Assembly (NCBI RefSeq): GCF_900291475.1
Contig: NZ_OLMM01000003.1
Coordinates: 25,051 to 61,919 of the forward strand
Source: Acidaminococcus hominis
Lineage (GTDB): Bacteria; Bacillota; Negativicutes; Acidaminococcales; Acidaminococcaceae
DNA: 36,869 nucleotides
Direction: 5' to 3'
Position numbers and translations under genes: made by a program. This document shows, one piece after another, positions 1 through 7,377 of this stretch; the first letter of the stretch is position 1, and every line of letters starts with the position of its first letter. The notes beneath the pieces were generated by a model. It worked only from the letters and a program-made list of their open reading frames with translations. It searched no databases and had not been told where the DNA came from.

Positions 1-1548
1 GGCTCTTCACGTTTTATTGTGGGATGGCAGATTTCTGCCATCCTTCTTTTATGTCTAGCAACATCCCACTGTCGCAATCTCTAGACAGTGCCGTTTCGTA
101 TAGATGGTAATGCTGAATATCGAATCAGAGTGAAAAAATATTCATCATTTTTGTATCCATACCCTATTCGTTTTGCAACCTTAATCTTGTTATTGAAGCC
201 TTCAAGCTTTCCTGTGGTAATCGGATGGGCTGAGTGAGCAATCAAACCCTCTTTGCGTTTTCGCTTTAAGCGGGCAAACTTTTGCAGCTGCGGTATGTTG
301 CTCTCCTCGGCTCCTTTAAACCATTTTTCCCATTCTACGGCAGCTAAATCGGGGTTTCTAAGCTCGAATAGATCACTTAGTTCCTCTTTCATTGTATGGC
401 AAACTGTCAAATTTTCATGTTTTTTAAGGATTTCCTTGAGATTTTCTGCCTTTTTATCGCTTAGTGTTTCTTCCTTGCAAAGCAGCGTCCAGCGAGCTTG
501 TTTTACTTCCTTGTAAAGCCGATTCTCCTCTTTAATTGAATCCTCTGCTTTTGTTGCCTGCTCTTCAGCAATATTCTCTGTAATCCCAAGCTTTAGGTTA
601 TCGGCTTTCTCTTTGTGCTGTCTTGCTTCCTCCAGCCTTACGGCTCCCAGCACATCTCGTCCATACTGGGCTTGCATATGGTAGCGGTCGTATACTATTG
701 CCGCATGAGGCAGATACTTTTCTACCAGGGTGTTGAACGATGCGTTCATGTCCATTGCGACAGCTTCTACTTCAGACAAATACTCCAGGTCTGTCTCTTC
801 AAAAAACTTTGTAAAGGCAGCTATAGAGCGTCCCGCACCAACCCAGAGGATGTCTCCCATATCAAGGTCCATAACACAGGTTGCGTAAGTATGGCCTTTG
901 TGCATTGCAAACTCATCAACGGCAAGATGCTTAGGACGGTAGCCACTTTTGCGAAGTTCCTCGCTTCGCGTTTTGAGAGCCTCGTCCATAATTTCCTTAT
1001 GGATTTTAGAAACTGTTCCCCAATGGATACCGGTCAAATCGCTGACTGCTTTAATCGTCATTTGATGCATAAGCAAAATCTTGATCCATAAAGCGGCACG
1101 AGAAGTGACTCTGGTTCCAGGATACTTAAAGGTTATGTTTTCATTGAAGGTATGCCCGCATTTTTGGCACCGGTAGCGGTGGAATCTCACACGAAGAATC
1201 CGTGGCTTTCCGGGTATCCAGGGCATGTCTTTAAGTGTAGTTACAGGGTTGTCATGGACATGGACCTTACCGCCGCAGCAAGGGCATACAACGTCGGCTG
1301 TAGGCCGGGTACTATTTACATCTATGATCTCTTCAAAAAGAGAAGCAATATTCGTAGGAATATTAAAATTGTCCTGTATGTTTTTGCATAAATTTGCTAT
1401 ACTTGAGGTTGAGAGCACGTGGATCATTCCTTTCGTAGTTTTGTCGCTATTACTTAGAATGGAGCATCCCGTGCTCTTTTTCAATACCTTTTTTCAGTTT
1501 TTAAATTCTGTCTTAGATTTCGTATCCCCCAATTTTCCGTGATGAGCC
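1..1548 (-). mobile_element. ISL3-family insertion sequence, complete
   Basis: The element carries one transposase gene and has matching ends. Bases 1-25 and the reverse complement of 1524-1548 both begin GGCTC, then N, then TCACG, and share ATTG and GGGAT further in. I count 19 of 25 positions identical. This end type and the single long zinc-finger transposase are those of the ISL3 family. The left end falls exactly at base 1, so the left flank and the family's usual 8-bp target duplication cannot be checked. The right end abuts a short hairpin (1551-1573) and repeat region R1. Confidence 0.85.
81..1418 (-). CDS. ISL3-family transposase
   Basis: Transposase of about 445 residues that moves the surrounding IS. 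Near the N-terminus are two cysteine pairs (CPCCGG and CQKCGH), the zinc-finger region of ISL3 transposases. A helix-turn-helix follows (MTIKAVSDLTGIHWGTVSKI), then the DDE catalytic core: Asp in LAVDEFA, Asp in VAMDMNASF, and Glu in GKLEGFNNKIK near the C-terminus. A charged helical insertion lies between the second Asp and the Glu, as is usual for the family. I place the start at a GTG at 1418 because AAAGGA lies 9 bases upstream. The ATG at 1427 is directly against that ribosome binding site, and an upstream TTG at 1484 has poor spacing. The frame is intact, so the IS may be active. Confidence 0.9.
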   Translation of the reverse strand: MLSTSSIANLCKNIQDNFNIPTNIASLFEEIIDVNSTRPTADVVCPCCGGKVHVHDNPVTTLKDMPWIPGKPRILRVRFHRYRCQKCGHTFNENITFKYPGTRVTSRAALWIKILLMHQMTIKAVSDLTGIHWGTVSKIHKEIMDEALKTRSEELRKSGYRPKHLAVDEFAMHKGHTYATCVMDLDMGDILWVGAGRSIAAFTKFFEETDLEYLSEVEAVAMDMNASFNTLVEKYLPHAAIVYDRYHMQAQYGRDVLGAVRLEEARQHKEKADNLKLGITENIAEEQATKAEDSIKEENRLYKEVKQARWTLLCKEETLSDKKAENLKEILKKHENLTVCHTMKEELSDLFELRNPDLAAVEWEKWFKGAEESNIPQLQKFARLKRKRKEGLIAHSAHPITTGKLEGFNNKIKVAKRIGYGYKNDEYFFTLIRYSALPSIRNGTV

Positions 1549-1980
1549 CAAAAAATTGCCTCAGGCAATTTTTCTGTAGTTGGACTACCTAACGGTCCGC
1601 ACTAGCCCCAAATGGGGACGAGCTTTCCCCTTGGGGAAAGTGGCACCACAGGTGCCGATAGAGGAACCCCCCGAAGGGCCGTCCAGGTATTAGCGGCCAC
1701 CGGCCGCCTGCCTTCCCCTTCTCCTGTTCGCTGCGTTGCGCGAACAGGAGAAGGGGAAGGTCGGCATTGCCAACAGCAATGCCGGGTTGGGGTTCAAAAC
1801 CAAGCTTCACAACAATCCCCCATTCAGTACATGACCAGTAGTGGCCTAAGACCGGCCCCTGCAAGAGTGTAGGGGCTGGCAGTCCGTAGGACTGACTGAG
1901 GAAGTTTATTAGAATACGGCTATAACGAACGTACAAAAAAAAGACTTGCGAACTCAAACTAGTTCGCAAATCTTTTTTTC
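1549..1980. repeat. Repeat region R1 (structured intergenic repeat, empty form)
   Basis: No gene is visible here. In order it holds: a short hairpin at 1551-1573; two small GGGGAAAG-type hairpins near 1620-1665; a GCGGCC/GGCCGC hairpin near 1692; a perfect 20-bp stem with a 10-nt loop (1711-1730 with 1741-1760); a GGCATTGC/GCAATGCC hairpin near 1762-1782; the conserved box GACCAGTAGTGGCCTAAGA at about 1833-1851; the outer-helix arms CCCCT (1856-1860) and AGGGG (1871-1875) with only ten bases between them; a CAGTCC/GGACTG hairpin (1880-1894); and a terminator-like hairpin at 1943-1972. R3 and R4 have the same order of parts, but R1 lacks the 117-nt module between its outer-helix arms. Confidence 0.75.
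1935..1979. terminator. Bidirectional terminator-like hairpin after mgtE
   Basis: Arms 1943-1954 and 1961-1972 pair over 12 bp with one G-T wobble. A-rich sequence on one side and T-rich on the other gives a run of T on either strand. On the minus strand it lies 43 bases past the mgtE stop and would end that operon. The stem core (ACTTGCGAACT) recurs at 6353-6397, so it belongs to the repeat family as well as serving the gene. Confidence 0.75.
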
Positions 1981-2021
1981 ACAATCTTGTTTCACTTTAT
2001 ATACTTCTATTCTCCCCACCC

Positions 2022-3422
2022 CTACTGCAGCAGGTACGGCAGGAACATCTTGCTGAGCCCCAGGAAAATAAAGAAGCCGCAGACATCCGTTGCCGTGGTA
2101 ATGAAAATACTGGAGGCAATGGCCGGGTCAAAATTGAAGGCCTTGAGCACCACCGGCACCAAAAAGCCCACAAACGCCGCAATCATCAGGTTGCAGGTCA
2201 TGGCCACCAGGATAATCAAGCCCAGCGCCGTATTCCCGCTCATCTGGCTGATGACAAAACCGGCGATAATCCCGTTCACCAGCCCGTTGATAAAGCCCAC
2301 AGCGATACCCTTAAAGATCCGTTTCTCGTTGCCATGGAGGCGGATATCCCCCAAAGCAATCCCCCGGACCACCACCGCCAGGGTTTGGGTCCCAGCGTTG
2401 CCCCCCATGCCCGCTACAATGGGCATAGCAGCCGCCAGGGCCACTACCTGGGAAATGGTATCCTCAAACAAAGATACCGTAGCAGACGCCAAAAATGCCG
2501 TAATCAGGTTGACCAGCAGCCAGGGCAGACGCATCCGCACCGATTCAAACACCGTGCTGTCCACGTCTTCTTCCTTGCTGACACCGCCTAATTTCAACAT
2601 ATCCTCGGTGTTTTCTTCTTCGATAACATCGATGATATCGTCGACGGTGATGATGCCGATAATCCCCTTGCGCTTGTTCACAACCGGAATGGCGTGCAGG
2701 TCATATTTGGATACCAGCCGGGCAACGTCCTCCTGGTCCGCTTCCGGCTCCACAGAAATGACATTGTCCTCCATGATATCGTTTAACGTATCATAGTTTT
2801 TGGCCACCAGCAGTTCCCGGAGAGAAACCGTGCCTACCAGCTGCTTCCGGTCGTTGGTGATGTAGAGAATGTTGATTTCCTCAGTCTTGGGAGCAATCTC
2901 CTTTACCTTTTCCAACGCCTGACTCACCGTCAGCGTGCTGCGCATGGAAATGTACTCGGTGGTCATAATACCACCGGCAGTGCTCTCCCCGTAGCCCAGC
3001 AAATCCCGAATAACGGTCTGGTCGCTGGTCTTCATCAGCTTGACCAATTCCTTCCGCCGATTGGCCGGCATATCTCCCAGAATGTCTACGATATCGTCCT
3101 TGGACATATGCTGGAAAATCCGCAGAATCTTGTTCAGGTCAAACAGCTTCATGATCCGCACCTGCAGATCCTCGTCAGCCTGTTCAATGATTTCTGCGTT
3201 TTGGGCATCATCCAGCAAACTGGTCAAATACACAATATTGCTGTCCGAAGCCTCCTCCATGGCAATGGCCAGGTCGATGGGGTGGGAATCCTCCACCAAC
3301 CGTCTTACCGCTGCCTCATCCTTATGATTCAGAGCCTCGTTCAGTTCGCTTTCCATGCGTTCTTCCAGCAGCTCCTGCTTTTCTTCTTCGCTTTGTGCGC
3401 TAACTTCCTTTTCTTCGTCCAT
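2022..3422 (-). CDS. mgtE: Magnesium transporter MgtE
   Basis: Magnesium channel/transporter of the inner membrane, 466 residues, the usual family length. In order: a charged superhelical N-domain (about 1-130) that ends near YGESTAGGIMTTEY; two CBS domains (about 135-260) that sense cytosolic Mg; a linker helix; and five membrane segments from about residue 285. The membrane part contains the family motif PIVAGMGGNAGTQ and the Asp of TTATDVCGF, which corresponds to the selectivity-filter Asp. I chose the ATG at 3422, with AGGGGAG 6-8 bases upstream, over a GTG at 3440. It is the last gene of a run with the SH3-like gene and the methyltransferase. No Mg riboswitch is visible upstream. Confidence 0.96.
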   Translation of the reverse strand: MDEEKEVSAQSEEEKQELLEERMESELNEALNHKDEAAVRRLVEDSHPIDLAIAMEEASDSNIVYLTSLLDDAQNAEIIEQADEDLQVRIMKLFDLNKILRIFQHMSKDDIVDILGDMPANRRKELVKLMKTSDQTVIRDLLGYGESTAGGIMTTEYISMRSTLTVSQALEKVKEIAPKTEEINILYITNDRKQLVGTVSLRELLVAKNYDTLNDIMEDNVISVEPEADQEDVARLVSKYDLHAIPVVNKRKGIIGIITVDDIIDVIEEENTEDMLKLGGVSKEEDVDSTVFESVRMRLPWLLVNLITAFLASATVSLFEDTISQVVALAAAMPIVAGMGGNAGTQTLAVVVRGIALGDIRLHGNEKRIFKGIAVGFINGLVNGIIAGFVISQMSGNTALGLIILVAMTCNLMIAAFVGFLVPVVLKAFNFDPAIASSIFITTATDVCGFFIFLGLSKMFLPYLLQ

Positions 3423-3488
3423 GCCAAGCTCTCCCCTCACCTGCTGTGCCTGGCTCCTCCCTAGGAGGTCCCCTTGCTGCAGGCTAGA

Positions 3489-3824
3489 TTATTTTCTAGA
3501 AAATGCTGCATCCTCGGAGAGCAGCCATCCTACAGCGCCATCAAACCGGATGGCCAGGTTGTAGGTTTTCTGCTCCGCCGCGTTACGGGTTTGGTTTATC
3601 GGAACAAAGAGTGTACCCTTGGGATAGAACCCCAAAGTCAAACTTTTTTGGGACGGTTCCGCGTAGAACGGAACCTGATTGTGGGTGGTTACCAGCGCAA
3701 TCTTGGACTGCTGAAAGTGGGTTTCTGTGCTTTCCGCGTGGGCGGCCGGCAGCTGTCCAGCAGGGAACAGGCCAAAACCCAGGGCGGCACAAAAGGCCGT
3801 CAGCAGACAAAATTTCTTAATCAT
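3489..3824 (-). CDS. Small secreted SH3-like protein
   Basis: A protein of 111 residues with a signal peptide (MIKKFCLLTAFCAALGFGLF, cleavage likely after AAHA). The mature part of about 80 residues looks like a bacterial SH3-type fold: a short beta-rich chain with VPFYAEPS, LGFYPKGTLFVP and a final VGWLLSED. Such domains often bind the cell wall, but a binding target cannot be read from the sequence. Start at ATG 3824, with GAGGTG about 6 bases upstream; the GTG at 3836 overlaps that site. It begins 24 bases after the methyltransferase stop and lies 66 bases before mgtE, so the three genes are probably co-transcribed. Confidence 0.75.
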   Translation of the reverse strand: MIKKFCLLTAFCAALGFGLFPAGQLPAAHAESTETHFQQSKIALVTTHNQVPFYAEPSQKSLTLGFYPKGTLFVPINQTRNAAEQKTYNLAIRFDGAVGWLLSEDAAFSRK

Positions 3825-3847
3825 AGCACACCTCACTTCTCCAGGCC

Positions 3848-5074
3848 TTACACCACCTGGAAAATATAGAACTTCAGATAATCAGTTTCCGGCACATTGT
3901 ACAAAATCGGATGGTCCGGAGCCTGCTGCCGGGCTTCCACCTGGCGCAGGGACACCGCTGCATCGTGGGACGCTTCCCGGAGCATCTGGACAAACAGCTC
4001 GTCCGGCATAAAGTGGGAACAGGAACAGGTGGCCAGGTACCCGCCCCGGGGCAGCAGCTTCATGGCCTTCATATTGATTTCCTTGTAGCCCCGGAAAGCC
4101 GAATGGACCGTATGGCTGGATTTGGTAAAAGCCGGAGGATCCAGGATAATGAAATCAAACGGATGCTGCTTCTTTTCTTCCAGCTCCGTCAGATATTCAA
4201 ACACATTGGCTTCCACGGTCTGGATGGCTTCCTCCGCCCCGTTCAGGGCGAAATTCCCCCGGGCCCGCTTCAGCGCTTCCCCGGAAATATCCACCGCCGT
4301 TACCGAAGCCGCCCCGCCCTTCCAGGCGTTCAGGGCAAAAGGCCCCGTATGGGTAAAACAGTCCAACAGATGCTTGCCCTTGCAGATTCGCTGCACTGCC
4401 AGCCGGTTGTATTTCTGGTCCAGGAAGTAGCCCGTCTTTTGGCCGTTGACCACGTCCACCTGGTACTTCAGACCGTTTTCTGTGATAATGGGCAGCAGGT
4501 CGTCTTCCGTCAGCGTGGAGCCCGGCACCTCGGCAATGCCGCAGCCTTCTTCCATACCTTCCAGTTCCCGGATTTTCACATCGTTCCGTTCGTAGACGCC
4601 CTTCACGTCTTCCCCCATGGCCCGCAGGGTTTTCAGCAACAGAGAGAAAATCAGCTGCTTGCGCTGCTCGATGCCCAAAGACAGCACCTGGGCCACCAGC
4701 ACGTCCTCAAACCGGTCCACCGTCAGCCCCGGGAATCCATCGGCCTCCCCAAAAATCAGCCGGCAGCAGCGGAAATCCGCCCCAGGCATTACCGTTTTCC
4801 GGTAGTCCAGAGCATACTGGATTCGCCGTTCAAAGAACGCTTCGTTAAAGGTATCATTGGCATTTTGGGAAAGCAGCCGAATCCGAATCTTGGAATGGTC
4901 GTTGATAAAACCCGTACCGATATATTTGCCTTTTTCGTTGACCACATCTACCAGCTGGCCATTTTCGTACGCACCGTCCAAGGCCAGCACCTCGTCGGCA
5001 AATACCCAGGGATGACCATGACGGGCAGCCCGTTCTCCTTTTTTCGTAATCGTTGCTTTTCTAAAATTGCGCAT
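3848..5074 (-). CDS. Class I SAM-dependent rRNA methyltransferase (RlmI-like, PUA domain)
   Basis: A 408-residue RNA cytosine-5 methyltransferase of the RlmI/YwbD type. An N-terminal PUA-like domain (about 1-75, HGHPWVFADEVL) precedes a linking domain with TGYFLDQKYNR. The Rossmann fold follows, with the SAM site LLDCFTHTGPFAL, the acidic end of strand 2 in VTAVDIS, and motif IV LDPPAF. A Cys lies in TCSCSHF, as in RlmI. I start at ATG 5074 because GGAG lies 6 bases upstream; longer in-frame starts (5086, 5173) lack a good site. It is the first gene of the run toward mgtE. Substrate (23S rRNA) is inferred from the family. Confidence 0.88.
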   Translation of the reverse strand: MRNFRKATITKKGERAARHGHPWVFADEVLALDGAYENGQLVDVVNEKGKYIGTGFINDHSKIRIRLLSQNANDTFNEAFFERRIQYALDYRKTVMPGADFRCCRLIFGEADGFPGLTVDRFEDVLVAQVLSLGIEQRKQLIFSLLLKTLRAMGEDVKGVYERNDVKIRELEGMEEGCGIAEVPGSTLTEDDLLPIITENGLKYQVDVVNGQKTGYFLDQKYNRLAVQRICKGKHLLDCFTHTGPFALNAWKGGAASVTAVDISGEALKRARGNFALNGAEEAIQTVEANVFEYLTELEEKKQHPFDFIILDPPAFTKSSHTVHSAFRGYKEINMKAMKLLPRGGYLATCSCSHFMPDELFVQMLREASHDAAVSLRQVEARQQAPDHPILYNVPETDYLKFYIFQVV

Positions 5075-5100
5075 TTCCTTCTCCATTCTTTTCTGACCAA

Positions 5101-5130
5101 AGTATAGAAATATTGTACCATAACCAGCAA
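5101..5130 (-). promoter_or_regulatory. Candidate sigma-A promoter of the methyltransferase operon
   Basis: On the minus strand TTGCTG (5125-5130) lies 18 bases before TATACT (5101-5106), 27 bases from the chosen start codon. A second possible -10, TACAAT, sits nearby with a weak -35. The assignment is a match to consensus only. Confidence 0.45.
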
Positions 5131-5283
5131 GTTTATACACGTTAAATATGAAAACTTTGGTACATTCAGCCATTCCCCTTGGGCATTTCCCCCAGGCTTT
5201 TCCCCCGTATTTCCTCCCTCCGCCGTGGTATAATAAAAACCAGGGCTGGCAGTTAGCGTCCAGCCCCAGTAAAGGAGAACCCT

Positions 5284-5961
5284 ATGCACTATCCCAATGT
5301 CTGTCCCGGCCGCTTTCTGGCCCGTCCCAACCGCTTTATTGCCCAGGTGGAAATAGACGGCCAGGAAGAAACCGTCCACGTAAAAAATACCGGCCGCTGC
5401 AAAGAACTGCTGGTGCCCGGCTGCACCGTATACCTGACCCGCAGTGACAACCCCGCCCGAAAAACCAAATACGACCTGGTGGCCGTCCAAAAAGGAGACC
5501 TGCTCATCAACATGGATTCCCAGGCCCCCAACCACGCCGCCCAGGAATGGCTGGCCGCAGGCGGCCTGGGCCCGCTCACCCTGCTCAAGCCCGAATGCCG
5601 CTACGACCAATCCCGCTTTGACTTCTATTTCGAAGCAAAGGACCGCAAAGCCTTTTTGGAAGTGAAAGGCGTCACCCTGGAAGAGCACGGCATTGTCCGT
5701 TTCCCTGATGCTCCCACCCAGCGGGGGGCCCGGCATATCCACGAGCTCATCAAGTGCCAGGAGGAAGGCTATGACGCCTACCTGCTCTTTGTCATCCAAA
5801 TGAAAGGCGTGCAGCATATGGAGCCAAACCGGGCCACCGACCCGGAGTTTGCCGCTGCCCTTTTGGCAGCCCAAAACGCCGGCGTTCACCTGTTGGCCTA
5901 CGACTGCCTGGTCACCCCAGGCGAAATGACCCTGGACGCCCCAGTGCCCCTGATTCTATAA
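5284..5961 (+). CDS. sfsA: SfsA family DNA/RNA nuclease-like protein
   Basis: A protein of 225 residues, full family length. N-terminal OB-like part (FLARPNRFIAQVE, then HVKNTGRCKELL and a PGCTVYL strand) and a C-terminal nuclease-like core with FYFEAKDRKAFLEVKGVTLE, which carries the acidic and Lys residues of a PD-(D/E)XK-type site, then FPDAPTQRGARH. SfsA was named for sugar fermentation stimulation; its cellular role is not settled. AAAGGAG lies upstream of the ATG. A TATAAT (5229-5234) is present without a clear -35. A GGGCTGG/CCAGCCC hairpin (5243-5266) lies in the leader. It is the only plus-strand chromosomal gene, divergent from the methyltransferase and convergent with metQ. Confidence 0.94.
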   Translation: MHYPNVCPGRFLARPNRFIAQVEIDGQEETVHVKNTGRCKELLVPGCTVYLTRSDNPARKTKYDLVAVQKGDLLINMDSQAPNHAAQEWLAAGGLGPLTLLKPECRYDQSRFDFYFEAKDRKAFLEVKGVTLEEHGIVRFPDAPTQRGARHIHELIKCQEEGYDAYLLFVIQMKGVQHMEPNRATDPEFAAALLAAQNAGVHLLAYDCLVTPGEMTLDAPVPLIL

Positions 5962-6175
5962 AGCCTGAAACACCCGACAAAAAAAGGTGTGAAATAATGA
6001 AACTTCTATCGTCGCCTTCGGCGACACTTCCTACACGCTTGCAGGAAGCGTTCTATGCCACTACTGGTCAAGTAATAGACTAGGGTAGTGCAAATATTTA
6101 CGAACTATGCTGCTTTGCGATACCCGTTTTGCACATGACTCGTATAGGCCTAAGACTGGCCCCTGCTAGCGTTGC

Positions 6176-6292
6176 GCTCACATCCAAGAGCATATCCGTG
6201 GTTCAAAATGCTCTTGGTTCATGTGAGCCATGTGATAGCAGCCCAAGAAGCAAGCCCGCAGGGCGCGGCTGATTGGAACGCTGCGAACCACT
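6176..6292 (+). repeat. Structured module M0
   Basis: One 117-nt module. Stem 1 is GCTCACAT with ATGTGAGC, then CC, an inner stem CCAAGAGCAT/ATGCTCTTGG, and TTC. The fixed box CCATGTGATAGC follows. Stem 2 is GCAGC/GCTGC, then the fixed box GCGAACCACT. The strand given is the one in which the fixed boxes are read in this form; transcription is not shown. Confidence 0.7.
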
Positions 6293-6352
6293 AAGGGGCC
6301 GTCAGTCCGCAGGACTGACTGAGGAAGTTTATTAGGTACGGTTATAAAAAGC

Positions 6353-6397
6353 AAAAAAACGGCTTGCGAACTCTTTTGAGCTCGCAAGTCGTTTTTT
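6353..6397. terminator. Bidirectional terminator-like hairpin between sfsA and metQ
   Basis: A stem of about 16 bp built on CGGCTTGCGAACTC and GAGCTCGCAAGTCG with a few wobbles, flanked by seven A on one side and six T on the other. It can stop metQ transcripts on the minus strand and sfsA or repeat transcripts on the plus strand. The core matches the hairpin at 1943-1972. Confidence 0.75.
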
Positions 6398-6449
6398 CTT
6401 TTGGGGGGCAAGTAATTATTTCACACCCTTTTTTTGTTTCGTGCTCTTC

Positions 6450-7274
6450 TTAGAAGGACGGGAGAATGGCACCTTTGTACTTATCTTCGATGAACTTCTT
6501 CACTTCCGGGCTATTCAGGGCTTTCATCAGCTTCTGGATTTCCGGACGGTTTTCATCGCCTTTCCGTACGGCCAGAATGTTGGCATACGGAGAATCCTTG
6601 GATTCGGTGAACAGGGAATCCTTGGTGGGGTTCAGCTTGGCTTCCATAGCGAAGTTGGAGTTGATTACCGCCAGATCCACATCATCCAGGGTACGCGGCA
6701 GCATAGCAGCTTCCGCTTCGGTGATTTTCAGGTTCTTGGGATTTTCCACAATATCCGCCGGAGTAGCCATAACGCCTACACCGTCTTTCAGCTTCAGCAG
6801 ACCAGCCTTTTCCAAAATGGCCAGAGCTCTGCCGCCGTTGGTAGGATCGTTGGGGATAGCCACGCTGGCATTGTCAGGTACGTTTTTGATGTCTTTGACT
6901 TTCTTGGAGTACACGCCCATGGGTTCGATATGCACCTTGCCCACAGAAACCAGACCCAGGTTCCGTTCTTCATTGATCTTGTTCAGATACGGTTCATGCT
7001 GCATGAAGTTGGCATCAATTTCCTTGTCGTGAAGACTCAGGTTGGGTTTTACGTAATCGGTAAATTCCACCACCTGCAAGTCCACACCTTCCTTGGCCAG
7101 CATGGGTTTAATCTCGTTCAGGATTTCCGCATGGGGCACAGGAGTGGCTCCAACCTTCAAAACCACTTTCTTGTCGCCGCCGGCGCTTTTGTTGTCCGTG
7201 GTTTGACCGCCGCAGCCAGCTGCAATCCCTGCTACTGCCAGAATACCGGCCAAAACCAGTGCCATCTTTTTCAT
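6450..7274 (-). CDS. metQ: MetQ/NlpA family methionine-binding lipoprotein
   Basis: Substrate-binding lipoprotein for methionine import, 274 residues. It has a signal peptide with lipobox IAAGC (Cys at about 21), so the mature protein is lipid-anchored at the outer face of the inner membrane. Typical NlpA features include KVGATPVPHAEIL, FTDYVKPN, NFMQHEPYL and IPNDPTNGGRAL. The ribosome binding site is AAAAGGGG. No metN ATPase or metI permease is next to it: sfsA and a repeat lie downstream, malic enzyme upstream. It must rely on a transporter encoded elsewhere, or serve another related ligand. Confidence 0.93.
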   Translation of the reverse strand: MKKMALVLAGILAVAGIAAGCGGQTTDNKSAGGDKKVVLKVGATPVPHAEILNEIKPMLAKEGVDLQVVEFTDYVKPNLSLHDKEIDANFMQHEPYLNKINEERNLGLVSVGKVHIEPMGVYSKKVKDIKNVPDNASVAIPNDPTNGGRALAILEKAGLLKLKDGVGVMATPADIVENPKNLKITEAEAAMLPRTLDDVDLAVINSNFAMEAKLNPTKDSLFTESKDSPYANILAVRKGDENRPEIQKLMKALNSPEVKKFIEDKYKGAILPSF

Positions 7275-7305
7275 TCGCTACACCCCTTTTAGGTATTTTC
7301 CTAGT

Positions 7306-7334
7306 ATTATACGATGAATTCCCCAATTTGCCAA
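7306..7334 (-). promoter_or_regulatory. Sigma-A promoter of metQ
   Basis: TTGGCA (7329-7334), 17-base spacer, TATAAT (7306-7311), 32 bases from the metQ ATG. Just upstream on the same strand an AT-only inverted repeat, AACTTTTTGTAAAAAAGTT, may be an operator or a weak terminator for the malic enzyme gene. No S-box or other methionine riboswitch is visible. Confidence 0.8.
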
Positions 7335-7377
7335 CAACTTTTTTACAAAAAGTTTACATATTAGGCAAATATCTGTC

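Larger units (their letters stand above)
5979..6435. repeat. Repeat region R2, flanked by inverted repeats
   Basis: No gene is visible. The region is bounded by near-perfect inverted copies: 5979-5998 reads AAAAAAAGGTGTGAAATAAT and the reverse complement of 6415-6435 differs by one extra G. Inside are GTCGCC/GGCGAC and CTTCCT/AGGAAG hairpins (about 6010-6052), the GGCCTAAGA box near 6147, outer-helix arms CCCCT (6160-6164) and AGGGG (6294-6298), one complete module between them (6176-6292), a GTCAGTCC/GGACTGAC hairpin (6302-6319), and a terminator-like hairpin (6353-6397). The flanking repeats make it look like a small non-autonomous insertion between two convergent genes. Confidence 0.75.

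Noticed and set aside
1987-2796. 269-codon open frame on the plus strand
   Set aside because: Antisense shadow of mgtE.
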